Assembly (NCBI RefSeq): GCF_016405855.1
Contig: NZ_JAEFCA010000003.1
Coordinates: 368,253-432,252, forward strand
DNA: 64,000 nt
Reading direction: 5' to 3'
Source of the DNA: Flavobacterium sp. IB48
GTDB taxonomy: Bacteria > Bacteroidota > Bacteroidia > Flavobacteriales > Flavobacteriaceae
This document shows, in pieces, positions 34,920-43,958 of this stretch. How positions within the stretch are numbered: the first letter of the stretch is position 1; every line of letters begins with the position of its first letter. Below the pieces are notes generated by a model that ran no database searches, was not told where the DNA came from, and worked only from the letters and a program-made list of their open reading frames with translations. A program made the position numbers and the translations under genes.

Positions 34920-36128
34920 TTACAATTCACCATTATCAACATAGTCTTGTAAATAGCTAAATCTTTCCGTTAGTTTTCCGTTTTCGGTTATTTTGGCGCG
35001 TTTTAAGATTCCATCTTTATCTCCGTTGAAGAAAGCAGGAATTACATGTTCCATAAATTGTTCTCCAAAACCTTCGCTCGCATCTTTCGGAATTTCGCAC
35101 GGCAAATTATCTACCGCCATAACAGCAACTGCTGCAGGGTGAAAGAAATCTACTTCTCTATCTTCTAAAGGAAAATAACCATACAAAGGCTCTTCGATTG
35201 TCGAAGAACGAATTGTACAAGCAATTGGCCCGTTAACATCACAAGAAATATCGGCTACAACTTTCAATTTGCAATCACTTGCATTCAGCATTTCTTTCGT
35301 TAAAATCATTGGAGCATTGCTCGCATAAAAATGTCCCGCAAAATAAATATCAGACACTTTAGTAAATCTCTCAAAATCAGATTCGTATTCTTCTGGATGA
35401 TGAACAAAATCCACAAAATCTAAAACCTGTCCATCTTTTCTTTTATTATATTCTAAAACATCAAGCTGTACGTAAACCGCTTGAGCATATTTTTTAGTCA
35501 AATAATTATCTATTGTAATCTCCTTTATTTTTATTGCATCCAAAATCTCTTTTGCTCCGCTCCCAACCTTTCCAGTTCCTGTAACTACAAACTTAAGAGC
35601 TGGCATTGTGATACGTTTTAAATGCTTGATCAAATCTTCTTTTCCAGAAAGTGTTTCCGCTTTTGGAAGCTTGAACAATTCGAATTTAATTCCGAAAGCT
35701 CTAATTCCGTTATAAACACCAACCATTCCAGCATATCTTCCGAAACCAATTAAACGACGATCATGCTCGTCTACAATTGTTTCGTGATCGTATAAATCAA
35801 TGTTTTTTTCTAAAACTGCCTGAAGTAATTTTCTATTATGAGGCTGTTTTTTAATTGTATGAGAAAAAAAGAAATACGCTTTGTTTGGAATCAAATCTGT
35901 CACTGGAACTTCTTTTACGCCAAATAAAACATCACAATCAGAAACATCATCAGCAACTGTGATTCCCATATTTTTATAATCATCATCAGAAAAAATTCTA
36001 ATATCTGAACTTTCAACTTTTACAGAAGCATCATGATATAACTGTTTTAATTTTGTCAATTCATTAGGTGAAAATACAACTCTTCTATCCGGTGGATTTT
36101 TTCTTTCTTTTATGATTCCAAATTTCAT
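34920..36128 (-). CDS. NAD(P)-dependent dehydrogenase, saccharopine/alanine dehydrogenase-like
   Basis: A 402-residue protein with an alanine dehydrogenase/transhydrogenase N-terminal domain (MKFGIIKERKNPPDRRVVFSP). A Rossmann loop VTGTGKVGSGAKEIL and a C-terminal part with VVADISCDVNGPIACTI and STIEEPLYGYFP follow. The last two are characteristic of lysine-forming saccharopine dehydrogenase and the LKR part of eukaryotic AASS. Lysine catabolism is therefore possible, but ligand residues cannot be confirmed by eye. The stop codon and last residues fall inside an intergenic repeat arm. No partner gene is near. Confidence 0.75.
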   Translation of the reverse strand: MKFGIIKERKNPPDRRVVFSPNELTKLKQLYHDASVKVESSDIRIFSDDDYKNMGITVADDVSDCDVLFGVKEVPVTDLIPNKAYFFFSHTIKKQPHNRKLLQAVLEKNIDLYDHETIVDEHDRRLIGFGRYAGMVGVYNGIRAFGIKFELFKLPKAETLSGKEDLIKHLKRITMPALKFVVTGTGKVGSGAKEILDAIKIKEITIDNYLTKKYAQAVYVQLDVLEYNKRKDGQVLDFVDFVHHPEEYESDFERFTKVSDIYFAGHFYASNAPMILTKEMLNASDCKLKVVADISCDVNGPIACTIRSSTIEEPLYGYFPLEDREVDFFHPAAVAVMAVDNLPCEIPKDASEGFGEQFMEHVIPAFFNGDKDGILKRAKITENGKLTERFSYLQDYVDNGEL

Positions 36129-36180
36129 CTAAACTGATTTTTTAATATTTAAAATATAACTTTTTACACTGTATTTGTTT

Positions 36181-36188
36181 CAAATATA
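36181..36188 (-). promoter_or_regulatory. putative -7 element of the dehydrogenase gene
   Basis: TATATTTG on the minus strand matches TAnnTTTG, 52 bp before the start codon at 36128. Confidence 0.4.
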
Positions 36189-36347
36189 ACAATTTTAGTT
36201 AAATTTTTGTTTTAAAAATTCTATTTAGAATGTTTCAAAACCGTTAAAAGCTGAAAAACAAACAAATAAATTTAACAATACTTAAAATTATGTTAAAATA
36301 GATAATTATAAGCCTCAGAATTGAGAAAACAACAAAATTGAATTCGA

Positions 36348-36355
36348 TATATTTG
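36348..36355 (+). promoter_or_regulatory. putative -7 element of the serine hydrolase gene
   Basis: TATATTTG matches TAnnTTTG, 13 bp before the first possible start codon. This close spacing favours the slightly later ATG at 36375. Confidence 0.45.
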
Positions 36356-36368
36356 TTTTTAAAGAACG

Positions 36369-37571
36369 ATGCAAATGATTTTCCTTAAAAAAACAAAGAT
36401 ACCACAAATACTTTTTTCTATACTAGTTTTAAGTTCTTGTGGTCAAAACAAAAAAACAGCAACAGATACAACTCAGACAGTCGAAGACACATTGCCAAAA
36501 ATGAAGCCGTTAGGAGCTGAAAAACCAGTTTCGCAAGCTTATAAAAATTCGGTTGTCGGTAGAATAAATCACTTTTATAATAAAAATTGGCCTAATAACA
36601 CCATGAACGGAAGCTTCTTGGTTGCCAAAAATGGACAAATTTTATTTGAAAGATATAATGGCTTTGCCAATAAAAATGAAGGCAGTAAAATAACACCAGA
36701 AACACCTGTTCAAATTGCTTCTGTAAGTAAAGTTTTGACCGCTACAGCTGTTTTAAAACTAGTTAATGCTGGAAAAATTGATTTAGATCAAAAGGTCAAT
36801 ACTATTTTAAAAACTTTTCCATACGAAGACTGTACCATAAGAATGCTTTTAAGCCACCGCACAGGAATGCGCAATTATGCTTATTTTACAGATCGCGACA
36901 AATCTATTTGGGACAGACACAATCAATTGACCAATAAAGACATTTTAAATATTCTGGCAACAAAAGATATTGGTTTGGAATCTAAAACTGGAACCCGTTT
37001 TAGCTACTGCAATACCAACTATGCAATGCTAGCGCTTATTATCGAAAAAATTACAGGTTTAAGCTATAAAGAAGCAATGTCTGAAATGATTTTCAAACCT
37101 CTTGGAATGAAAAATACTTACGTTTTTGATGATGATAAGGATAGAAAAAAGATTGTTCCTTCTTATAAAGGCAATGGCGTAGAAATTGGTTTTGATTATT
37201 TGGATAATGTTTACGGAGATAAAAATGTTTTCTCTACCGCTAGAGATCTTCTAAAATTTGATAGAGCAAGACAATCTCCAGATTTCTTGAAACCAGAACT
37301 ATTGAAACAAGTTTACACAGGCTACAGTAATGAGCGTAAAGGAACTAAAAATTATGGTTTAGGAATAAGAATGATTAATTGGGAAACAGGGCAAAACTTC
37401 TATTTTCATAATGGTTGGTGGCACGGAAACACCTCATCTTATATTACTTTGATGAATGAAGGCGTAACAATTATTGCACTATCTAATAAGATGACTAGAA
37501 ACACTTATGCAGTTCGTAAATTAGCTCCAATCTTTGGAGATTATCCTTTTAATTTTAAAGACGAAGAATAA
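36369..37571 (+). CDS. beta-lactamase-family serine hydrolase lipoprotein
   Basis: A 400-residue lipoprotein (lipobox LVLSSC, Cys24 in this numbering). The class C beta-lactamase/DD-peptidase fold is marked by SxxK at Ser118-Lys121 (ASVSKV), a YxN-like motif in FSYCNTNYAML and a GWWHG segment replacing the KTG triad. Such proteins are often esterases or D-amino-acid peptidases rather than true beta-lactamases. The ATG at 36375 is an equally possible start. It stands alone, with a heptamer-repeat hairpin at its 3' end. Confidence 0.82.
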   Translation: MQMIFLKKTKIPQILFSILVLSSCGQNKKTATDTTQTVEDTLPKMKPLGAEKPVSQAYKNSVVGRINHFYNKNWPNNTMNGSFLVAKNGQILFERYNGFANKNEGSKITPETPVQIASVSKVLTATAVLKLVNAGKIDLDQKVNTILKTFPYEDCTIRMLLSHRTGMRNYAYFTDRDKSIWDRHNQLTNKDILNILATKDIGLESKTGTRFSYCNTNYAMLALIIEKITGLSYKEAMSEMIFKPLGMKNTYVFDDDKDRKKIVPSYKGNGVEIGFDYLDNVYGDKNVFSTARDLLKFDRARQSPDFLKPELLKQVYTGYSNERKGTKNYGLGIRMINWETGQNFYFHNGWWHGNTSSYITLMNEGVTIIALSNKMTRNTYAVRKLAPIFGDYPFNFKDEE

Positions 37572-37572
37572 A

Positions 37573-37676
37573 ATTATAGTCGTAAAGCCGAAAGTCAAAA
37601 GTCGTAAAGTCTTAAAAAACATTTGCTAATGCTGACTTTGGACTTTCGACTTTGGACTTTATGACTTTTTTTTAAA
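37573..37676. repeat. heptamer AAAGTC/GACTTT inverted repeat
   Basis: The left arm (37578-37612) has copies of AAAGTC with one-base spacers. The right arm (37634-37672) has five GACTTT copies mostly spaced 7 nt apart, ending in an eight-T run. The arms are inverted copies of one another. The element may terminate the serine hydrolase transcript just before ssrA. Confidence 0.7.
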
Positions 37677-37705
37677 ATTTTAGTAGAAAGTAATTTCAAA
37701 TACTC

Positions 37706-37713
37706 TAAATTTG
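37706..37713 (+). promoter_or_regulatory. putative -7 element of ssrA
   Basis: TAAATTTG matches TAnnTTTG, 13 bp before the mature tmRNA 5' end. Confidence 0.6.
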
Positions 37714-37726
37714 CAGACTCATTTTT

Positions 37727-38123
37727 GGGGTCGACTGGTTTTGACAGCGAGTCGAATTGAACAGTAAGCACGTCGAGCATTGAGACCTTGCTCGTAAATA
37801 TAAGATCTTAAACTTTTACACGGCGAAAATAATTACGCTTTAGCTGCATAATCCGAATCATAGTACGATTGCGCCACGTCTCTACAAGGTAGAGAAGCTG
37901 GATTCTCCTGGAAAGCCTTGGTTTGTGGCGTTCCGTTCAGGGGAACCGTAAAAATAAACCTAGATTTCTATGAGCTTCGGGTAGATTTCGAAAATTAAGA
38001 AGATAAGTGTTGGGTGGTTGTTTCTGGCCTAGCTCAACATCGAAAATTCAATCAGGAAATAAGCGTGTAGAAAGCTCTTTAGTTGCTCGTTTGGACCCGG
38101 GTTCGATTCCCGGCGACTCCACA
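37727..38123 (+). ncRNA. ssrA: transfer-messenger RNA (tmRNA)
   Basis: The tRNA-like acceptor stem pairs GGGGTCG (37727-37733) with CGACTCC (38114-38120), and the T arm has the usual GGTTCGATTCC-type sequence (GGGTTCGATTCCC). The tag reading frame lies at 37822-37851 and encodes GENNYALAA and a TAA stop; with the tRNA-derived alanine the tag is AGENNYALAA. It rescues stalled ribosomes with SmpB. The sequence after CGACTCC reads ACA, not ACCA, so the 3' CCA is not fully encoded. An intrinsic terminator follows at once. Confidence 0.97.
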
Positions 38124-38156
38124 AAAAAAGGAAGATGTTCTACATCTTCCTTTTTT
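38123..38156 (+). terminator. terminator of ssrA
   Basis: A 15-bp perfect stem (38124-38138 with 38142-38156) with a 3-nt loop and a T-run directly after the tmRNA. Confidence 0.92.
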
Positions 38157-38201
38157 TTATTTTATTTTTAATGAAAACTCATTTTAAAAAAATAATAGCA
38201 A

Positions 38202-39392
38202 CTATAAAACTAATAGTGGCGATATTACACCGATCATTATTCGTCCTGTATTATTATTTTCTTGTCCTAAAACTGTTTTTGAATAATCGCTATAACGGTA
38301 ATATCTTCCGACATAAGTAGCAAAAAACTTTAAATTAAAGTTTTTTATAGGATAAAACTCAACAGTCGGAATTACTCCCCAAGCTGTTCTTACCCTATCT
38401 GACTTTTCTAGTGATGATATATCCTTCCAATAAGACGTGCTTATCATGCCTATTAAGGAAATTTTCCATTGTTCATTAATCGAGTAGACAGTTCTGAGCC
38501 AATGTTCTATATAATAAACATTTTCTGCTGCATGATCTAAAACTGTCTCAGGAATAAGAGAACTTACAACACCAGTGCGATCCAAATCTTCGATGCTCCA
38601 TTTAAAATCATATTGGAAGAGCCATTTTTTTGTCCGAAATTGATTTCCTAACGCGGTATAGTACATGTTTACTGGTCTGCCATTTTTTAATGCTTCTTGA
38701 AAGACACTAAAGCTGTAGATTGTTTTAAATTTTCCATCTAGAAAACTTCCATTCCAATTTCCAATGTATGCAGCAGGGAATTTTGCTTCCTCAACATCGG
38801 GTACATTCTCGTATAGTTCTGTGAAACTTTTCGTTCTTGAATTTAATATCTGACCCGATAAAACATGGTTTTTTGATAGTGTCCAATTAAATTGAACCCC
38901 AGTTAAAAAATTATCTGAATTATCTACAATGTCGTTGTACTGATAAATATCAATTGGATTCATATCAAATTCATATCCTCCCCAATTTGCTGTCATTTTT
39001 CCGATAGCAATACTTGTACGATCAGATATTTTATACCCAATAAATGCTAAATCTGTTGAATGGCTAATGTTATCTACCGATTGCGTTTCTGGATCTCTTG
39101 TGTATCTGTCTCTAAATCTAAAAAAAACTTTGTCTTTATAGACTTTTCCTTTTACTTCAAATCTAAACTGGTTAATTTCAAAGCTGCTTCCTGTGTAATT
39201 TCCATCCTCAAAATTATTATTTAGTCCAATTTGAGTATTAAAAATAACATCAATGTTATTCAACAGATCGGCTTTATTAGCTTTTATTAATGGTACAGTA
39301 TGATTTACCGTTGTATCGGCCTGCTTTTCTTGTTGGGAATAAACATTAGACACCAATAAACTAAATGATAGTATTAAAAATAGTATACGCAT
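38202..39392 (-). CDS. outer-membrane porin (OprO/P-like)
   Basis: A 396-residue protein with a signal peptide (ILSFSLLVSNVYSQ), then a barrel with features of the phosphate-selective porin O/P family: FEINQFRFEVKGKVYKDKVFFRFRDRY, SIAIGKMTANWGGYEF and FYPIKNFNLKFFATYVGRYY. It is the last of four same-strand genes after aspT, aspD and the asparaginase, 49 bp from the latter. This suggests it lets asparagine or aspartate through the outer membrane. The substrate is inferred from context only. Confidence 0.8.
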   Translation of the reverse strand: MRILFLILSFSLLVSNVYSQQEKQADTTVNHTVPLIKANKADLLNNIDVIFNTQIGLNNNFEDGNYTGSSFEINQFRFEVKGKVYKDKVFFRFRDRYTRDPETQSVDNISHSTDLAFIGYKISDRTSIAIGKMTANWGGYEFDMNPIDIYQYNDIVDNSDNFLTGVQFNWTLSKNHVLSGQILNSRTKSFTELYENVPDVEEAKFPAAYIGNWNGSFLDGKFKTIYSFSVFQEALKNGRPVNMYYTALGNQFRTKKWLFQYDFKWSIEDLDRTGVVSSLIPETVLDHAAENVYYIEHWLRTVYSINEQWKISLIGMISTSYWKDISSLEKSDRVRTAWGVIPTVEFYPIKNFNLKFFATYVGRYYRYSDYSKTVLGQENNNTGRIMIGVISPLLVL

Positions 39393-39441
39393 ATTTTTAT
39401 TTTTTAGAATACTGTTATTTTATCTCCTTTTCCCTTCTGCA

Positions 39442-40491
39442 TCAATACTCGAAAAAGTACTCCTGCAGTTTTTTTGTGTCGTTTGTTTGTGTAAGTCCAA
39501 GCATTAGCAAAATTCTAGCTTTCTGAGGGACTAAATCATCCGCTACAATTGTTCCTAATTTTTGATCATCCGTTTCATCCAAAAGCGTAACTCTACCAGT
39601 TGCTACTCTTGAGGCTCTTACTACAACTACCCCTTTCTTCACTGCAGCTGCGACTGCATCTGAATTGACCTTGTTAAGATTTCCATTTCCTAAACCACCT
39701 GTTACAATTCCTTTTACTCCAGAATTAACATACGCATTTATAGCTGTTGCAGGAGCATCTGCATATAATTCTACTACTGCAACTTCTGGAAGTGTTTTTA
39801 ATCCTGTGATATCAAAAGGCGTATCCTTGTTCGTTTTACGGAGTATTTTTTCATACATCACAACTTTTCCATCATAAACCTGTCCAATAGGTCCGCTGTT
39901 TGGAGCTGTAAAAGCATTTAAATGGGTTGTGCTTGTTTTTAAAGCAGCCCGACCGGAAAATATGTATTCATTAAATACCAACAATACTCCGCTATTTGCT
40001 GCTTGTTTTGAAGCTGCCAAAGTCACCGCATCAAAAAGGTTTTTTGGTCCATCGGCGCTTATAGCAGTTGCAGGACGCATAGAACCTGTTATTATTACAG
40101 GTTTATCATAACGAGAGGTTAGAGATAAAAAATAGGCCGTTTCTTCCTGAGTATCTGTTCCATGTGTTATGACAATGCCATCTGCTTCATTATTTTTGTA
40201 GATTTCATTAATTCTATTATTGAGCTTAATCCAAATATCAACGCTCATATCTTGGCTGCCTACATTTGCAATTTGTTCTCCTGTGATATTGGCAATTTTT
40301 TCTATACCTGGAACAGCGCCAATCAGATCTTTAATAGGGAGTTCTCCCGCTTTATATGCAGAACGATCTGCCGATGCTCCTTTTCCAGCGATTGTTCCTC
40401 CTGTTGCCAAAACTTTAATTCGTGGCAATTTTTGCGCATAAACACCTGTAAATAATAAAACTGATAGAAGTAACGTAAGTAATGTTTTCAT
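39442..40491 (-). CDS. ansB: type II (periplasmic) L-asparaginase
   Basis: A 349-residue enzyme with a signal peptide (LLTLLLSVLLFTGVYAQ). The ATG at 40491 is chosen over an upstream TTG. The nucleophile is Thr33 in ATGGTIAG (equivalent to Thr12 of mature E. coli AnsB), and the second catalytic segment is VITHGTDTQEETAYFL. The C-terminus matches the family (QKARILLMLGLTQTND). It hydrolyses asparagine to aspartate and ammonia in the periplasm. It sits between aspD and the porin gene, 24 bp after the aspD stop, so aspartate formed here would feed AspT and AspD. Confidence 0.95.
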   Translation of the reverse strand: MKTLLTLLLSVLLFTGVYAQKLPRIKVLATGGTIAGKGASADRSAYKAGELPIKDLIGAVPGIEKIANITGEQIANVGSQDMSVDIWIKLNNRINEIYKNNEADGIVITHGTDTQEETAYFLSLTSRYDKPVIITGSMRPATAISADGPKNLFDAVTLAASKQAANSGVLLVFNEYIFSGRAALKTSTTHLNAFTAPNSGPIGQVYDGKVVMYEKILRKTNKDTPFDITGLKTLPEVAVVELYADAPATAINAYVNSGVKGIVTGGLGNGNLNKVNSDAVAAAVKKGVVVVRASRVATGRVTLLDETDDQKLGTIVADDLVPQKARILLMLGLTQTNDTKKLQEYFFEY

Positions 40492-40515
40492 AATTAAGTA
40501 GTTTTTCAATTAGAT

Positions 40516-42165
40516 TTATTGTTTTTTTGAATTTTCCCAACTAGTCACATATTCCATTATGACTTTGCGAACATTTTTCCCTAGTATTAAATAGCTATCT
40601 GTGGGAAGATTTGCCAATGATACTCTTATGCTCCACTCTGGACCAGCAAAACCGCCTCCGTTTAAGAGCACTATTGCTGTTTTTTCAGCCAAACGGAACA
40701 AAACATCTACAGGCTCAAAATTTTTCTTCATCCAATCGGCAAACTCATTTCCGTAAAAATGTTCTGCGGCTACCATAATATCAATTTCAGAATAATATCC
40801 AGCTCTCATCGGATCTTCTATAATTGGAACTTCTAATCCCTCCCATAAAAGTTTTAAACGTTTCTGAATAATAGACTGCGTCAAAGTTTTGTAAACGTCT
40901 TGAGTATCCAACAGACAAAAAGCAGAGAAAAGCATCATTTGAAATTGTTGCGGAAGTGACAAACCTGCTGTGTGGTTTAAAGCTACTTGTCGGCTATCGG
41001 CTACAAGCCTGTCAATAAACTTAATTTTTTCTGGTTCTAAAGTTAAAGTCGCATAACGATCATGGAGCTCTTTTTTACGATCATCGCTAAGAGCAGCAAT
41101 TTTTTTATCAAAAATGTTATTTTCATGAATTGCAATAGTTCCCAATCTCCATCCTGTACATCCAAAATATTTAGAAAAAGAATAAACATTGATCGTATTC
41201 TCAGGAATAACAGACATCAGAGACCTAAAATTATTGATAAACGTTCCGTAGACATCATCTGTAATAATCATTAATTCCGGATTGTGGTTTTTAACAATAT
41301 CAGCGATATAATTAAGCGTTTTTGTACTCATTGCAGATGACGGAGGATTACTAGGATTAACCACAAATGCTACTTTAATCTCCGGATCTTTCAATTTGTC
41401 TAACTCAGAGTCTGGGTATTGCCAAGTATGAAAACCGTTTTCACCCACACCACTTGCCTGCACATGCACAACATCAAAATTGTAACGCTCTAATTCGGGA
41501 ATTTCTATATAAGGTGTAAATGTTGGAGTTAACAATGCTATTTTGTCTCCTCGCTGTGTAAGGTAGTTTTGCATGAAAGAATCAAAAATATAGCACATTG
41601 CTGCTGTACCCCCTTCTACTGCGAAAATATCGAATTTCCCGATATTACTGCCAATACCGCACATTTCTTGTATTAAATAATCGTGCACTATTATTTCAAT
41701 GTGGCTTAACATACGATCTGGAACAGGATAATTAAAACCAATTACGGCTTCAATCCATTCTCTAATCCAAGCATCGGCATCAAAATCATGATTATCAACG
41801 CCATAATGATACGTTTTTTCTAGAAGTGATGCTCCTGGCGAATCTTTATGATTACTTAAAAATTCTTCAAAGCGTTTTGCTACTCCTGTTTTATTCTGTA
41901 CAATTCCAGCCAAAATACCTTGTTCCTCCATAACGTTTCGACATTCGCCAAGTGCAAATTGTCCAAACAAAAAGAAAGCTTCTCTTGGAACAGTTGCAAT
42001 CCAATTCGGATTTCCTCTTCCTGCATTAAGTGTTATCGCGGTCGATTTTAATGCACTTTCATCTGCCAAGCGAATAAGTTCATTTTTAATTTCAAAGGGG
42101 CTAAGAGTTTGGAGTGTTTTCTCTACTTCTCGTGATGTCTTAATTTTAGAAATATCAATTGCCAT
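40516..42165 (-). CDS. aspD: aspartate 4-decarboxylase (bifunctional aspartate aminotransferase)
   Basis: A 549-residue fold-type I PLP enzyme, longer than ordinary aminotransferases by a family-specific N-terminal extension (LNAGRGNPNWIATVPREAFF). The PLP lysine is Lys332 in YSFSKYFGCTGWRLG, with VVNPSNPPS and ITDDVYGTF as cofactor-binding segments. It removes the beta-carboxyl of L-aspartate to give L-alanine and CO2 (EC 4.1.1.12), consuming a cytoplasmic proton. It is immediately downstream of aspT, the classic partner known from Tetragenococcus. Confidence 0.93.
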   Translation of the reverse strand: MAIDISKIKTSREVEKTLQTLSPFEIKNELIRLADESALKSTAITLNAGRGNPNWIATVPREAFFLFGQFALGECRNVMEEQGILAGIVQNKTGVAKRFEEFLSNHKDSPGASLLEKTYHYGVDNHDFDADAWIREWIEAVIGFNYPVPDRMLSHIEIIVHDYLIQEMCGIGSNIGKFDIFAVEGGTAAMCYIFDSFMQNYLTQRGDKIALLTPTFTPYIEIPELERYNFDVVHVQASGVGENGFHTWQYPDSELDKLKDPEIKVAFVVNPSNPPSSAMSTKTLNYIADIVKNHNPELMIITDDVYGTFINNFRSLMSVIPENTINVYSFSKYFGCTGWRLGTIAIHENNIFDKKIAALSDDRKKELHDRYATLTLEPEKIKFIDRLVADSRQVALNHTAGLSLPQQFQMMLFSAFCLLDTQDVYKTLTQSIIQKRLKLLWEGLEVPIIEDPMRAGYYSEIDIMVAAEHFYGNEFADWMKKNFEPVDVLFRLAEKTAIVLLNGGGFAGPEWSIRVSLANLPTDSYLILGKNVRKVIMEYVTSWENSKKQ

Positions 42166-42204
42166 AATAAAAATTTTTAAAGATTTTTAGAACTAAACGA
42201 TTTA

Positions 42205-43899
42205 TCAACTCATCATTAGGATAACAACAACGCCCCAGATAATAAGCATGGTATTTCCAACCGCATAAGTAACGGTATAACCTAAAGCAGGCGTTTTACT
42301 TTTAACAGCATCTTGCAGTGCTCCTAGAGCTGCGGTAGTGGTTCGCGCTCCTGCTGCACATCCTAATGTAATAACAGGATGAAATTTAAAAACATATCTA
42401 CCTAACAAAAGGGCTAATATTAAAGGAAGTGTAGTGGCAGCGGCGCCAGCAATAAAAAGTCCCCATCCAGCTTCCTGAAATCCGACAATAAAACTTGGCC
42501 CTGCGGTAATACCTACTACGGCTATAAATATGTTTAAACCTACATTATTCATAACCCATAAAGCAGGTTCTGGAATACGTCCAAATGTTGGATGCTGCCC
42601 GCGAAGCCATCCAAAAATAAGTCCCGAAATTAAAGCACCTCCGCTTGTGCTTAAACTAATTGGAACACCACTGATTTTTAAAGTAAGCGCGCCAAACAAG
42701 CCTCCCAAGACAATTCCTAATCCAACAAATGCCATATCTGTTGCATTTGTTGCCCGATCTGCATAACCTATATGCAATGCTGCTCGATCAACATCTTTCT
42801 TAGTTCCAACAAGCTCAATCAGATCGCCTTTATTAAAAGTTGTGTTAGGTAGAACAGGCATATCAATTCCTGCTCTTTTTAAAGATCTTATGACAACGCC
42901 ATGTGCAATTTTACTGCCTCTTAACTCCCCAATAGTTTTGTTTAGAACCTCTTTTTTTACAATCATAACCGTTAAGACTTCTACAGGAAAATTAAGGAGT
43001 TCAACATCTAAAACTTCTTTTTCGTTTACAGCCACATAATTCATCATAAACTCTCTTCTGCCACCAAGTACAATAACATCATTTTCTTCTACGATGGTAT
43101 CTTTTTCGGCTTCGAAAATGTCTTTTCCTTTACGAATTCTTTCTATAAACAAATGTCTCCCTTTGCTTTCCAATTCTGCTTCAATAGCAGCAACGGTTTT
43201 ATTACATCCAAATGATTGTGCAGAGATCTGATAAGCATTATAAATCACTCTATCATACGCCGAAGCCATGCTAGGATCGTCACCAATGGAATCTCCTCCA
43301 AGTTGTATTTCGAGTTCTTTTGCTTTTTCGACTAGATTTCCACCCAAAAGTTTGGGTCCAATAGAAGCCAGAATCCATGCAGATCCAGCCGTTCCAAAAA
43401 TATAGGTTACGGCATATGCTACAGGAATCTTGTTAATTAAAGCTACTTTTTCTGTTGCTGGAATATCTAGTTGATTGATGGTATCTGACGCCACACCAAT
43501 TACAGCTGAAATAGTCTGAGAGCCTGCAAGCATACCCGCTGTGAGTCCCATATCGTATCCCATTATTTTACCTATAAAATAGGGGCAAACCAAACACAAT
43601 ACACATACAATAGCAGCGAAGAACATCTGGGGTAAACCGTCTTTTTTTAAGCCTCCAAAAAATTGAGGTCCGACGCTGTAACCGACAGCAAATAAAAACA
43701 TAAGAAAAAAAACAGATTTTACAGCCGGGGCAATAACAATGTCCAATTGTCCGACTAAAACTCCAACAAGCAAAACACTTGTTACGGTTCCTAAAGAGAA
43801 ACTTCCGATTTTAAATTTACCAATGAAATATCCTAAAGATAATGTAAGAAAAACAGCTAATTCAGGATATTGTTTAAGTGTAGTTATTAACCAATCCAT
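42205..43899 (-). CDS. aspT: aspartate-alanine antiporter AspT
   Basis: A 564-residue inner-membrane protein. The start at 43899 ([14 protein letters not shown]) is preferred over a longer frame with a non-hydrophobic extension. It has the AAEx duplicated architecture: about five helices, a cytoplasmic double TrkA-C region (about 200-370; [18 protein letters not shown] and [17 protein letters not shown]), then a second helical repeat ([16 protein letters not shown]). It exchanges aspartate in for alanine out, electrogenically. With AspD it would generate proton-motive force. 39 bp separate it from aspD. Confidence 0.92.
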   Translation of the reverse strand: MDWLITTLKQYPELAVFLTLSLGYFIGKFKIGSFSLGTVTSVLLVGVLVGQLDIVIAPAVKSVFFLMFLFAVGYSVGPQFFGGLKKDGLPQMFFAAIVCVLCLVCPYFIGKIMGYDMGLTAGMLAGSQTISAVIGVASDTINQLDIPATEKVALINKIPVAYAVTYIFGTAGSAWILASIGPKLLGGNLVEKAKELEIQLGGDSIGDDPSMASAYDRVIYNAYQISAQSFGCNKTVAAIEAELESKGRHLFIERIRKGKDIFEAEKDTIVEENDVIVLGGRREFMMNYVAVNEKEVLDVELLNFPVEVLTVMIVKKEVLNKTIGELRGSKIAHGVVIRSLKRAGIDMPVLPNTTFNKGDLIELVGTKKDVDRAALHIGYADRATNATDMAFVGLGIVLGGLFGALTLKISGVPISLSTSGGALISGLIFGWLRGQHPTFGRIPEPALWVMNNVGLNIFIAVVGITAGPSFIVGFQEAGWGLFIAGAAATTLPLILALLLGRYVFKFHPVITLGCAAGARTTTAALGALQDAVKSKTPALGYTVTYAVGNTMLIIWGVVVILMMS

Positions 43900-43958
43900 A
43901 TAATTATTTTTACGTAACGTGAAGATAATCAAAAAATTAGCTCAAACTAAGAAAATTT

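Noticed and set aside
36369..37571. True class C beta-lactamase (resistance gene)
   Set aside because: SxxK is present but the KTG triad is replaced by HNGWWHG, and the lipoprotein signal plus overall motif set fit the broad serine hydrolase family.
37573..37676. CRISPR-like array of short direct repeats
   Set aside because: Units are 7 nt with no spacers of uniform length and arms are inverted; not a CRISPR array.
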